From assembly GCA_902749685.1 (NCBI GenBank), contig CACVKW010001504.1, forward strand, positions 1-64,000: a DNA stretch of 64,000 bases, in the 5' to 3' direction. A model generated the notes under the pieces. It did no database searches. It worked only from the letters and a program-made list of their open reading frames with translations, and was not told the origin of the DNA. Position numbers and translations under genes: made by a program. Shown piece after piece: positions 19,539 to 28,827 of the stretch. Position 1 is the stretch's first letter, and each line of letters begins with the position of its first letter. Source of the stretch: Olavius sp. associated proteobacterium Delta 1 (GTDB lineage: Bacteria; Desulfobacterota; Desulfobacteria; Desulfobacterales; JAFDCJ01).

Positions 19539-19655
19539 AATGGTATAATTTAACAATTGTTGATTAAAAAGCCTTCGTATGGGTCAATTATGCAGAACGT
19601 TGTGTATATTGGCGATAAAAAATCAAGCCGTTCTGAATAGAAGGAGTAGAACCAG

Positions 19656-21035
19656 ATGGATTCCAAACTCATGAGTTGCCCAACTTGTGGTCATTCCGTA
19701 AACACCATTGCCGGGGCATGCACCTACTGCGGTGCAATGATGGCAGCAGAAGGACAACAACCGCAAACCGAGGACAAAGGCGTCGGCCAAAAAGTTCAAG
19801 TGGCAGAGTCTCCGCCGCCTTTGCCGCAGGCAGAAACCCCCCCGGCGGACACATTATCTGATGAGGCCGGTGAAACCCCTTTAGCGGCTACAGAGCTGTC
19901 TGAATCTACTGTCTCTCAACGGCTGGCCGATTCCCCGGCAGCGGCAGAAACATCAGAGCCGGCAACAGAGGCGCAGATCGTATCCGCTAATGAATCAGTA
20001 TCCCCTGAAGAAGAGATTGAAAATAAGCCTTCTGATGACGAGCCGGATTTGGAATCCAAACCGGCAAGCGCAAAGTTGACCCAGGACGTTGAAGGTGGTT
20101 CTGAAAATGTCCTCGTCGAAGCGGTTGAGCCGGAATCTGTTTCTGATGCCGCTGCCGAACCCGTTGATGATGGGATGCAGGATGTTCAAGTGCCGGAAGG
20201 GGAGATAATGCCAGCTGTTGATAATGTTGTCCCTATTGTCCAGAATGAGGTGTATGTCGATTCCGTCACTGATGAAATCCAGTCGCCACCCGAACCGGAA
20301 GTGGTAGATTTAGCCGGAGCTAAAACTGGTGAATCAGAATCATTAGGTGATACTATTTTGCTGGAAGCGGACGATGAAGTTGAGTATGCGGCCGGGGAGT
20401 CGCCGGATAAAATCGAAGAATCTGCAAAATCGGAATCCCAGCTCCAGGCCCTGAAAATAGAGAAAGACGCCCAGGACATGGCCGCGGCCGTCGAAGAACA
20501 AAAAACAGCTTTGATTAAAGCCCAGGCACTTAAAAAGCAAAAAGCGGCCCTGGCTAAGGCGCAAGCCTTGAAGAAGCAAAAACTGGTCCTGGCAAAAGCC
20601 GCCGCTTTGAAGCGTAAAAAAGCGGTTCAAGCCAAAGTCCAGGCCTTAAAAAAGCAGAAGGCTGCCCAGGCCGGTATTGAGGCCGCCAAAATGGATGACA
20701 GCGCTGCTGCAAACACTGCTGCTGTGGCAGATAGACCCAAGATTGATTCTAGCTTGCAAGCAGATACCACGATGCAGACCCTACTCGAAAAATACAAAGG
20801 CCAGGCGATCGGTATTAACTACGACAACTCGGCTGAGATCAACGAGGCACAACTTATTGAAGCCAATGCTGAATTTTTCAGTGTGTTAGTAAAGGGTAAA
20901 GACCTGCATTACAGTTATCCAATAAAAACCATATTAACCATAATCGAAGGTAAAGACGGAGTTGATATCGGAAATTCCAAACAGCCGAAAAAGTTTAATG
21001 CCGTTATCAAGGTGTATCCCCTGGTGGTATTCTGA
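19656..21035 (+). CDS. zinc-ribbon protein with acidic linker and K/A-rich coiled-coil repeats
   Basis: A 459-residue protein. Residues 8-25 form a zinc ribbon (CPTC...CTYC). Residues 30-265 are an acidic, Glu/Pro/Ser-rich disordered stretch. Residues 280-345 consist of tandem 11-residue units of the type ALKKQKAALAKAQ, predicted to form a long helix. A compact C-terminal domain (about 375-459) contains KGQAIGINYDNSAEINEAQL and YSYPIKTILTIIEG. No transmembrane segment. The layout suggests a scaffold with one folded head and a flexible spacer; no function is known to me. A sigma-70 promoter and an AAGGAG site precede it, and a terminator hairpin follows. Confidence 0.8.
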   Translation: MDSKLMSCPTCGHSVNTIAGACTYCGAMMAAEGQQPQTEDKGVGQKVQVAESPPPLPQAETPPADTLSDEAGETPLAATELSESTVSQRLADSPAAAETSEPATEAQIVSANESVSPEEEIENKPSDDEPDLESKPASAKLTQDVEGGSENVLVEAVEPESVSDAAAEPVDDGMQDVQVPEGEIMPAVDNVVPIVQNEVYVDSVTDEIQSPPEPEVVDLAGAKTGESESLGDTILLEADDEVEYAAGESPDKIEESAKSESQLQALKIEKDAQDMAAAVEEQKTALIKAQALKKQKAALAKAQALKKQKLVLAKAAALKRKKAVQAKVQALKKQKAAQAGIEAAKMDDSAAANTAAVADRPKIDSSLQADTTMQTLLEKYKGQAIGINYDNSAEINEAQLIEANAEFFSVLVKGKDLHYSYPIKTILTIIEGKDGVDIGNSKQPKKFNAVIKVYPLVVF

Positions 21036-21407
21036 AACTCCGCCTGGCCTGAACAGTACCCAGATTAAACGTCGAACATCGAGTCCGCCTCTGGTGGGTT
21101 CGATGTTCGGTGTTCATTTTTGAGCCATTCCCGGCACCTGAAACCTGCCTGTTCTCCATAGTCCGCCCGGCGGACCTAGGATGGACACCCGAAACCTATT
21201 TTTAAATCTTTCTTCCGACCATCCAAGGGCCTTTGACCCAAAATGCATGCTTGACGAATAAGTAAAAAAGGATATATTTGAATATTAATACCTGAATTTT
21301 GCACGCCAATGACTCTGGAGGTTAAAAAAAAACTATTAAGAGACTAAGTTGAGCGATTCAAATATCAAAGCTGATTTTGTCTGAGACGGACCACCAGAGA
21401 GAATATA
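21036..21407. other. intergenic region 371 bp
   Basis: It contains a terminator-like hairpin at 21073-21121 just behind the zinc-ribbon gene. The remainder (21130-21400) has no frame or structure that I can support. Confidence 0.6.
21073..21121 (+). terminator. probable Rho-independent terminator
   Basis: CGAACATCGA (21073-21082) pairs with TCGATGTTCG (21100-21109); a T-rich tail (TTCATTTTT) follows eight bases further on. The distance of the T run makes the call moderate. Confidence 0.5.
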
Positions 21408-22715
21408 ATGAGATACCTGCCAATTGACAACGACCTTTTCATTCAGAACCGCAAGCGATTTGCCGAGCGACTGAAACCCAGCTCAGTCGCCGTTTTCAAT
21501 TCCAATGACCTAATGCCGACCAGTGCGGACGGCAATCATCCGTTTATTCAGCAGACTGATCTGTTTTATTTGAGCGGCATCGACCAGGAGGAGAGCACGC
21601 TGGTTATCTGCCCGGATGTCAAAGAAGATAAACACCGGGAAATCCTGTTTCTCAAGGAAACCAATGAACAGATCGCTTTATGGCAAGGCCATAAATACAC
21701 CAGGGAAGAAGGCAGCGCGGTGGCCGGAATTAAAACGGTTTACTGGAATCATGAATTTAACAATATCTTTCAGCAGCTGGTACGCCAATCCGACAACATT
21801 TATCTGAACACCAATGAACACCTGCGGGCCAATGCCGGGGTAGAGACCCGTGACGATCGCTTTGTCAGATGGTGTCGCATTGTATTCCCGTTACATAACT
21901 ACGGACGACTGGCTCCGATCATGCATGACCTGCGCGCCGTCAAATCAGAACTTGAGCTGGATCCGATTAAAAAGGCCTGCCAGATTACAGACGATACGTT
22001 TCGCCGCCTGCTGGGCTTTATCAAACCCGGGGTATGGGAATTTGAGATTGAGGCCGAAATTTGCCACGAGTTTTTAAGAAACCGGTCAAAAGGGCCTGCC
22101 TTTGAGACGATTGTCGCGTCCGGAGTTGATTCATGCACCCTGCATTACGTCAAAAATGATAAACAATGCCGGGCTGGTGATCTCGTGCTAATCGATTATG
22201 GAGCCGAATATGCCAACTATGCAGCTGACGTTACTCGCACCGTTCCGGTCAGCGGCAAATTCTCTAAACGTCAAAAACAGGTTTACAATGCTGTCTTAAA
22301 TGTGCAGAAAGCCGCCATAAAATTGCTTGTGCCGGGCAAAACCCTTGATGAATACCACAAGGAAGTCGGCAAAATAATGGAATCGGAGCTCATCCGCCTG
22401 GGGCTGCTGGATCCGAAGCTGGTGAAGAAGCAATCCGAAGACGATCCGCTGTACAAGAAGTATTTTCCCCATGGCACCTCGCATTTTCTGGGCCTGGATG
22501 TTCATGACTATGGAGACAGATACCGGCCGTTTGAACCCGGCATGGTTTTAACCTGTGAACCCGGAATTTATATTAGAAACGAAGCTATCGGTATCAGGAT
22601 AGAAAACGATATCCTGATCACCGCAGACGAGCCGGTCGATTTGACGGAAAGCATACCCAGGGAAGCTGAAGAGATCGAAGAACTCATGAGAAGCGGCTCG
22701 CAAACACCGCCTTAG
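21408..22715 (+). CDS. pepP: Xaa-Pro aminopeptidase (aminopeptidase P)
   Basis: A 435-residue M24B peptidase. The N-terminal creatinase-like domain (1-170) contains FYLSGIDQEES and RDDRFVRW. The C-terminal pita-bread domain carries the five metal ligands: Asp in VLIDYGAEY, Asp in YAADVTRTVP, His in PHGTSHFLGLDVHD, Glu in LTCEPGIY and Glu in IRIENDILIT. It removes the N-terminal residue from peptides with proline in position two, in the cytoplasm. The length fits the family. It is followed 138 bp downstream by the oxidoreductase gene on the same strand. Confidence 0.93.
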   Translation: MRYLPIDNDLFIQNRKRFAERLKPSSVAVFNSNDLMPTSADGNHPFIQQTDLFYLSGIDQEESTLVICPDVKEDKHREILFLKETNEQIALWQGHKYTREEGSAVAGIKTVYWNHEFNNIFQQLVRQSDNIYLNTNEHLRANAGVETRDDRFVRWCRIVFPLHNYGRLAPIMHDLRAVKSELELDPIKKACQITDDTFRRLLGFIKPGVWEFEIEAEICHEFLRNRSKGPAFETIVASGVDSCTLHYVKNDKQCRAGDLVLIDYGAEYANYAADVTRTVPVSGKFSKRQKQVYNAVLNVQKAAIKLLVPGKTLDEYHKEVGKIMESELIRLGLLDPKLVKKQSEDDPLYKKYFPHGTSHFLGLDVHDYGDRYRPFEPGMVLTCEPGIYIRNEAIGIRIENDILITADEPVDLTESIPREAEEIEELMRSGSQTPP

Positions 22716-22853
22716 GCCCGATGGCCGCGTTACAAAGCGCTTCATATGCTCAAGTACTAGCGGGTACGCTCCGCTTATGAAACGCTTTGCGCCTTGCCTT
22801 CGAACCGAAGACGGCGTTTGGGTACCGTTTCAATTAAATCCTGAGGGGCGAAA

Positions 22854-23975
22854 ATGGGAAAGCAACTGGTTATCGTCGGCGCCGGCCATGCGCATTTGAC
22901 AATCTTGAAAAATCTGCAGGAGTTTAAAAATGCCGGTCATGATGTTACCGTCGTGAGCTCAAGTTCCCTTCATTATTATTCCGGGATGGGACCGGGTATG
23001 CTGTCCGGGATTTATCGGCCGGAGGAAATCCGCTTTAATGTAAAGAAGATGTCGCAGAATCGGGGTGCAGTATTCATTGAAGACAAAGTCGTAAAAATTC
23101 ACCCGCAAAAAAAGAGGATCGACCTGCAATCCGGCCAAACGCTGCCCTACGATGCCATGTCAGTCAACACCGGCAGCTATGTGCCTGTTGAAGCTGCCGA
23201 TTCTTCTGAAAATCTACTTATACCGGTTAAGCCCATCGAAAATCTGTTACTTGCCCGTCAAAAAATCATTGCGGCTTTGAAGAATAAGGAAATAAGGATA
23301 ACGGTCGTCGGCGGAGGACCGACCGGTGTTGAGGTGGCCGGAAACCTGGACCGTCTGGTCCGCAATGAATCCGGCAAGTGCCGGATTACGCTGGTCGCCG
23401 GAACCCGTCTGCTTGGTCAATTTAAGCCGGGCGTTCGAAATCGTGTTCGCAAAGCGCTGGTCCGCCGGAAAGTGCAGGTGATTGACGGTAGCCGAATGTC
23501 TGCCATCAAAGGCACGTCCGTGGTTCTGTCTGACGGCAGCGGTATTGAAAGTGATATCGTTTTCATGGCGGTGGGGGTTAAGCCGTCACCACTGTTTAAA
23601 GACAGCGGATTAACTGTCGGGCAAGACGGCGGGATGCTGGTCAATCAATATCTGCAGTCCGTCTCTTACCCACAAATTTTTGGCGGCGGGGACTGCATCA
23701 GTTTTGAGCCGCAGGCCCTGGCAAAAGTCGGTGTGTTTGCCGTGCGGCAGAATCCAATACTATTCAACAACCTGTTGTGCTTCTTGAAAGGCAGTGCACT
23801 GGAGCAGTTCCATCCGCAAAAAGCGGTTTTGCTCGCATTTAACATGGGCGACGGCACGGCTGTCGTTCAGTGGCATTCACTGGTTTGGGGCGGCCGGCTC
23901 GGGTTTGCGTTGAAAAACTATATCGACCGGACATTTATGAAAAATTTTCAAGTTTCCGGGGAATTGGATGGTTAG
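22854..23975 (+). CDS. FAD/NAD(P)-dependent oxidoreductase, SelD-associated type
   Basis: A 373-residue two-dinucleotide-fold flavoprotein. The FAD motif is IVGAGHAHLTIL near residue 6 and the NAD(P) motif TVVGGGPTGVEVAGNL near 146; a late GGGDCISF motif near 282 closes the FAD site. The wording GHAHL...YYSGMGPGMLSGIY is typical of the NDH-2-like subfamily whose members are fused to selenophosphate synthetase (SelD) in some organisms. Here it stands alone. The electron partner is not apparent. AGGGG lies before the ATG. The presence of selenoproteins in this window makes a selenium connection conceivable but unproven. Confidence 0.8.
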   Translation: MGKQLVIVGAGHAHLTILKNLQEFKNAGHDVTVVSSSSLHYYSGMGPGMLSGIYRPEEIRFNVKKMSQNRGAVFIEDKVVKIHPQKKRIDLQSGQTLPYDAMSVNTGSYVPVEAADSSENLLIPVKPIENLLLARQKIIAALKNKEIRITVVGGGPTGVEVAGNLDRLVRNESGKCRITLVAGTRLLGQFKPGVRNRVRKALVRRKVQVIDGSRMSAIKGTSVVLSDGSGIESDIVFMAVGVKPSPLFKDSGLTVGQDGGMLVNQYLQSVSYPQIFGGGDCISFEPQALAKVGVFAVRQNPILFNNLLCFLKGSALEQFHPQKAVLLAFNMGDGTAVVQWHSLVWGGRLGFALKNYIDRTFMKNFQVSGELDG

Positions 23976-24154
23976 CTGATTCTCAAACCGCAAAGGGTGC
24001 ATTAAAGTATGCTATGTGGAGTTTCAGGGGGCGACTGAACATCGGATAGGCAGAGCAACTGATGACCCTGCCTTTCCTTGACGAAAACTAAAAGTTTTAC
24101 GCCAGACAATATGTCCTAGCGAAATTTGGACAAGCTTCGACTGGAAGGTCCGTA

Positions 24155-25753
24155 ATGGATAAACAAAAAATAATTCTGATTGTTGACGATCAGCAACCCG
24201 AACTGGACGTGCTTGTCGATTTGCTCAAATCCGATTACAGGATTGTGGCGGCCACGAGTGGGGAGCGGGCTTTAACGGCAGTCCGCGATGCCAGCCCTCC
24301 GGACTTGATTCTGCTGGGGATAATGAAATCTGAAAAGGAGGGCTGCGATATATGCCGCCATCTACAGGCCAGCCAAACCACCCGGGATATCCCGCTAATT
24401 TTAATTTCTTCCAATAGGGAGACCGGGGAGCTGGAACCGGGGATCGTGGACTGCATCACCAGACCTTTCGCCCCTCCCATCCTCAAGGCCCGGATAAAGA
24501 CGCATCTGGCCTTGAGACGAAAGACCAAAGAACTGCGCCAAGCTAACCTAAAAATTGAGACCCTTAATAATAGAATGGCAAAGGAGCTCAAGTTTGGCCG
24601 GGAAATTCAGGAGCGGATCGTGCCCTCAGGCTTTCCGGCCTTTCCGGACCATGACGAATTCGACGTTTATGCCACCCTGCAGCCGGCCCGTGAATTCGAA
24701 GGGGACTTTTATGATTTCTTTTTAATCGGTGATGATCGATTTTATTTCTGCATCGGTAACGTTGCCGGAAAAGGAGTGCAGGCCGCTTTGTTGATGTCTG
24801 TTGCGAAAACCATCATAAAATCCAGGGCGGGAGATGATTTCTCAACGGCAAGCATCCTCACTCACGTTAATGAACAGCTCAGCCCGGTTAACCAAGCCGC
24901 CATGTTGGTGATGCTTTTCATGGGGATTCTGAATATTAAAACCGGGAACCTGTTATATACCAATGCGGGGCACAATCCGCCTTATCTCAAACGGGAAGCC
25001 GGCGCTATCGAACGGCTGGACCGGGTCCATGGCCCGGTAATCGGCACAGCCAGAGGCATGGTTTACAGGGAAGACAAAACCACCCTGTCAAAAAACGATA
25101 TGCTGCTGCTCTATTCTGACGGGGTGGCCCGGGCCAGGATTGACGGGGAAAAACAATTTTCCGAAAAGCGACTGAGGGAGCTATTTTTTTCTCGTGAATA
25201 TGAATCCGTCCAGCACATCGTGCGCTCCGCGATCTCAGAGATAATAAAAATCACCGGCGGGGCGGCTCAGATTGTAGACATGACCTTGCTGGCCATTCAA
25301 TTTACCAGAAACCCGGAAGCAACGGGTGGCCCAAAACTGGAACTCACCATTCCGAATCGATTATCTGAAAACGCGCGAGTCAAAGAGCATTTTGATACCT
25401 TTGCCGAGCATTACGGCATCCCGGACCAAACCAGGTTAAAAATGCATGTGGTGATCGACGAACTGTTAATGAACATCATCTCATATGCTTACCTTGATGA
25501 CGAAAGGCATGACATTTGTATTAAAGTGGAATTATCCGCCGATCGTTTAAAAGTGTCAATGGTGGATGACGGCATCCCGTTTAATCCATTGGGTATCGAG
25601 ACTCCGGACACTGAACTTTCACTCGAAGAGCGCAAAATAGGCGGTCTGGGGATTCATCTGGTCCGCAAAATGATGGACAGGGTTTCTTATCGACGACGAA
25701 TTGATAAAAATGTTATTTCGGTTTTAAAATTTCTGGATGCAGAAAAAAATTAA
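24155..25753 (+). CDS. receiver - PP2C phosphatase - HATPase switch protein with altered sites
   Basis: A 532-residue three-part regulator. Residues 1-122 are a response-regulator receiver, with the acidic pair Asp11-Asp12 kept. Gly55 (LLGIMKSEKEG) stands where the phospho-accepting Asp is expected, and Arg103 (TRPF) replaces the usual Lys. Residues 125-390 are a SpoIIE/RsbU phosphatase with EGDFYD (Asp184), but GNVAGKG has Asn202 where a metal-binding Asp normally sits. Residues 400-532 are an RsbW-like anti-sigma-factor kinase with the N box DELLMNIISYAY, DDGIPFNP and GGLGIHLVRKMM. It would work on anti-sigma antagonists (STAS proteins) in the cytoplasm; none is nearby. The substitutions suggest non-canonical signalling. 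Confidence 0.85.
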   Translation: MDKQKIILIVDDQQPELDVLVDLLKSDYRIVAATSGERALTAVRDASPPDLILLGIMKSEKEGCDICRHLQASQTTRDIPLILISSNRETGELEPGIVDCITRPFAPPILKARIKTHLALRRKTKELRQANLKIETLNNRMAKELKFGREIQERIVPSGFPAFPDHDEFDVYATLQPAREFEGDFYDFFLIGDDRFYFCIGNVAGKGVQAALLMSVAKTIIKSRAGDDFSTASILTHVNEQLSPVNQAAMLVMLFMGILNIKTGNLLYTNAGHNPPYLKREAGAIERLDRVHGPVIGTARGMVYREDKTTLSKNDMLLLYSDGVARARIDGEKQFSEKRLRELFFSREYESVQHIVRSAISEIIKITGGAAQIVDMTLLAIQFTRNPEATGGPKLELTIPNRLSENARVKEHFDTFAEHYGIPDQTRLKMHVVIDELLMNIISYAYLDDERHDICIKVELSADRLKVSMVDDGIPFNPLGIETPDTELSLEERKIGGLGIHLVRKMMDRVSYRRRIDKNVISVLKFLDAEKN

Positions 25754-25821
25754 TCAGAATCAATGGCGCCGCTTGACGAAAAGTCTATGGCCGAGCTGGT
25801 GGAAAGCATGTTGTTGGTTTT

Positions 25822-26850
25822 TCAGTTCGCATCAACAAAAACAGCATTGATGTTCATGGTCGTCGGTGCGAGAGCGCGCAGAGCGGCAGCGCTTAAAACT
25901 TCCATGGCCTGTAGAGAGATGCTGCCGTAAATTTTTAATTTCACAATGCTGTCTTCAGGTAACACCGATAATCGGGTTTCAATCCATGATCGCAGTTCTG
26001 CATTATTCATCTTGCAAGCATGCAAGTTAAGCTGGGTCATTGGTCGCACCGGAAGCTTATGAAACTGCCACTGTCTTAAAATACCCCCCTTCAAAGCTTT
26101 CAATTCAAACTCTAAAATCAGATACCCTTTTTTCTCATTTTTTTCTGCAAAGGAAGTGCGTTCAATTGATCCGGGATAGAATACCGGAACCGGCAGCGCT
26201 TTTGTGTGCAAGTTTGTGGTTAAGACCTGATGCCGGTGTATGTGACCGGCCAGAACGGCAGAAAATTCTGGCGGAATTTCGGATGCATCGATGACATCCG
26301 ATGCGTGGCGAAATGTATAACCGACAGGTCCCACGGTGGCCCCTTCAACTGCCTGATGGATACACAAAAGATGGATATCGGCTTTAACCCTGTGATAGCC
26401 GGTTTGAGTGACCAGGCTTAAAAAATCACGACGGACTCCCTGACGCGCGCAAGGAAACCCTGCCAGGGCCAGGGTAAAATTATCCCTCTGCAGCCGGAAG
26501 GTCCGCGGGCTATCAAAAATATGGATATGCGGATGTTGGCCCAGGTGACGGTGGGGGATGGCCGAACGCTCATGGTTACCGGGAACCAGGTATAGCGGGA
26601 TCCCGCAATCGGCCACCTGTTTGAGCGGTTCGAAGGCCATGCCGACCAACCTGGCCGGCACTCTGCTGCGGAATAAAAGATCACCGCCGTGCACCACGCA
26701 GTCAACCCGGCCGTCCAATGCGGGCTGGAGGGCCCGCTGGAAATTGGCGAAAAATTCCGGACCTCTTCTGCGCCTGTCGATTCGCGGGCGAAAGGCTAAA
26801 TCAAAGCCCAGGTGGGTATCAGCCAGAAACAAGACGCGGATTATACCCAT
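25822..26850 (-). CDS. SbcD-like metallophosphoesterase (DNA repair exonuclease family)
   Basis: A 342-residue calcineurin-like phosphoesterase. The first metal motif is FLADTHLG near residue 10, then VHGGDLLF (~75), PGNHERSA (~107), LCIHQAVEG (~180) and GHIHRHQ (~225). These are the five conserved blocks of Mre11/SbcD nucleases, but the chain is shorter than SbcD and no SbcC partner lies beside it. The ATG at 26850 is preferred (MGIIRVLFLADTHLG); a longer frame would extend 64 bp into the neighbour. The last 10 bases of the upstream exonuclease gene overlap this start, so the two genes are probably translated together. Confidence 0.85.
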   Translation of the reverse strand: MGIIRVLFLADTHLGFDLAFRPRIDRRRRGPEFFANFQRALQPALDGRVDCVVHGGDLLFRSRVPARLVGMAFEPLKQVADCGIPLYLVPGNHERSAIPHRHLGQHPHIHIFDSPRTFRLQRDNFTLALAGFPCARQGVRRDFLSLVTQTGYHRVKADIHLLCIHQAVEGATVGPVGYTFRHASDVIDASEIPPEFSAVLAGHIHRHQVLTTNLHTKALPVPVFYPGSIERTSFAEKNEKKGYLILEFELKALKGGILRQWQFHKLPVRPMTQLNLHACKMNNAELRSWIETRLSVLPEDSIVKLKIYGSISLQAMEVLSAAALRALAPTTMNINAVFVDAN

Positions 26851-28613
26851 CGCAGCGCCTTGATCAATGCTTGGCGTCCCAGGGTCACCCTTGGCCCCAG
26901 GCAAAGCTCCATATTTCGGCCTTCGGATAGAATTCGCCTGAGTTCCGTGGTGACCACCCGCATTCGGTCGTAGGTGATCAAATCGATATTATTTTGCCGC
27001 ATACGAAAAGAATTTGCATATCCCGGAGGCGGCATTGGTTTGGCGCCCTCTTTTACTTTACCCTGCCTAGCGACAGCTCCATTTTCAAAAACCACCCGGT
27101 TTTTCTTTGGCCCGGTTTGCGCGGCCAAAGTCCAGGTCAAGGTTGATTCGCTCAGCAGGCAAAACCAGCGAGTGCGCCGGATCAGATGGGCGCTGTGCCG
27201 TATCATGGCTTCGATGGCACCGGCCACGGCTTCGGGGGTCCAGGCATGCGTGGCGGCTGGTTCCTCCTCTTGCTCATCAAGGTCTGCGGCAGTGTTTTGT
27301 GTATCTGCATCTATCTCAGCCAGGGCTGCCGCGACCAGCTTCTCCTGCCAGAGCTTGGCACCCAGGCCGGTTAAAAATCGCAACGGCGTTTGATTATTCA
27401 GACGACTGCGATGGTGTTGCCGGAAGATTTGAAAGCCCTTAATTAAACAGTCGATTTCCGGAGCATATTCCGGCGGTCGGGCCAGCACCGAGTATCCCAT
27501 GCTGCTGTCCGGATCGCCGGCTATTTCCATTCCTTCCCTGAGCCACAAACCGAACGCTGCGAGCGCTTCGGTTAACTTGCCGGCGGGAAGCGGTCCCACT
27601 GGAAAATCTTGCTGGGCCAGCGCAGCATGCCGGCCGAGGTCCCTGGAGCAATAAACGAGCCGGCGCTGTCGCCGGCGCAGCGCGATATTATAGGGTGGCG
27701 AAAGGCGCTTGATTTCATCGGTTTCAAGAATGGCCGCTTCCAGGGCAGAACCGCTCAGCGTAAAATTTAGTCCACGGGCCTGGGTCAACATCTCCAGGAT
27801 GTGTTCGGCGTGGGGGGCCTTCTGTCGGAAATAACTGTTTACCCGCCGTTTGAGCGACTTGGCCTTGCCGATGTAAAGTAAATCACCACCGGCACGCAGC
27901 ATGCGGTAGATACCGGGTTTGTCCGGTAATTGCTGCCTGATCTGGGGACTCATCGAAAATGCCCGTTTTGAACGGCCTGCCGGTCTGGTGGCAGCCAGCC
28001 AGTCGATTAGCTGGTTCAGTTTGGTAATGCCGCAGGTCATGTTTAATAAATGGACCATTTTTTGCCAGATAAACGCTGTCGCGACAACATGGTCACCACT
28101 GCGCTTGAGCTCCGGCACACAATGGCCGTAGTAGCCGGCGATTGCTCTGATGCCCCTGCGCGGCAAATCCGGCAGCAGACGCACCGCAATCTCATGGGTA
28201 CAGATGATCTGAAAAGGAAATCGGCCTGCAGGACTGTTTTGGCGGTGGAGCTCTCGCAGGAAAGGCTCTTCAAAGCGGGCAAAATGGATGACCACCGGGC
28301 AGACAGCCCCCCGGGGGGCGGAAACAGTGCCCCCGGCGGCTGCCAGCAGATGTTGCCAAACCATTTTTGATGAAACCGCATTTTTCAGGGTTTCTTGTGA
28401 AATTCCGGTGATGCGTTGCACGGCCCGCGGGATGGCCGCCTCGGCCGGCAATCTGACCGGATAGACCTGGATGCCGGAGTTGCTGCCAACATGGTTCAGC
28501 GATGCGCGGGTCTGGCTCCAGCCCATTTCGAGAAGATGCCCCCTGGCGGGATTGGCGCCCGTTGCCTGACAGTCAAGCGCCAAAATCTTTAAATCTAAGA
28601 GAGTCGCTGACAT
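26841..28613 (-). CDS. exonuclease-like domain fused to GIY-YIG (UvrC-like) nuclease
   Basis: A 590-residue protein. Residues 8-190 resemble the DEDDh exonuclease fold of DnaQ-like enzymes, but the first acidic pair is Asp14-Cys-Gln16 instead of DxE. The second block (HFARFEE, ~110) and third (GDHVVATAF, ~173) lack expected acids, so this half may be inactive. Residues 230-315 are a GIY-YIG nuclease: GIYRML, YIGKAKSLKRRVNSYF and a Glu in ALEAAILETDEIKRL. This arrangement is like that of Cho/UvrC-type endonucleases with an exonuclease domain. The C-terminal ~250 residues are unassigned. It overlaps the phosphoesterase gene by 10 bases, which suggests a joint role in DNA repair. Confidence 0.82.
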   Translation of the reverse strand: MSATLLDLKILALDCQATGANPARGHLLEMGWSQTRASLNHVGSNSGIQVYPVRLPAEAAIPRAVQRITGISQETLKNAVSSKMVWQHLLAAAGGTVSAPRGAVCPVVIHFARFEEPFLRELHRQNSPAGRFPFQIICTHEIAVRLLPDLPRRGIRAIAGYYGHCVPELKRSGDHVVATAFIWQKMVHLLNMTCGITKLNQLIDWLAATRPAGRSKRAFSMSPQIRQQLPDKPGIYRMLRAGGDLLYIGKAKSLKRRVNSYFRQKAPHAEHILEMLTQARGLNFTLSGSALEAAILETDEIKRLSPPYNIALRRRQRRLVYCSRDLGRHAALAQQDFPVGPLPAGKLTEALAAFGLWLREGMEIAGDPDSSMGYSVLARPPEYAPEIDCLIKGFQIFRQHHRSRLNNQTPLRFLTGLGAKLWQEKLVAAALAEIDADTQNTAADLDEQEEEPAATHAWTPEAVAGAIEAMIRHSAHLIRRTRWFCLLSESTLTWTLAAQTGPKKNRVVFENGAVARQGKVKEGAKPMPPPGYANSFRMRQNNIDLITYDRMRVVTTELRRILSEGRNMELCLGPRVTLGRQALIKALRWV

Positions 28614-28827
28614 TGAAAATAGATATGAATCACACTTATTAAAAGATAGTTAGCCACGTTCTTTATTCCATTTTTTTTCAACATTGCACAAGATTTATTT
28701 TTGTTTTAATAATGTCAATATGTTATACAATCAAAAGTCCATAGAATGTCCAAATTGAAAGTATTCTGTCGGTTATCGTTTAAATTATTAATCCCTGCGG
28801 GTATCGGGGAAAAACACGGGCAACGAA

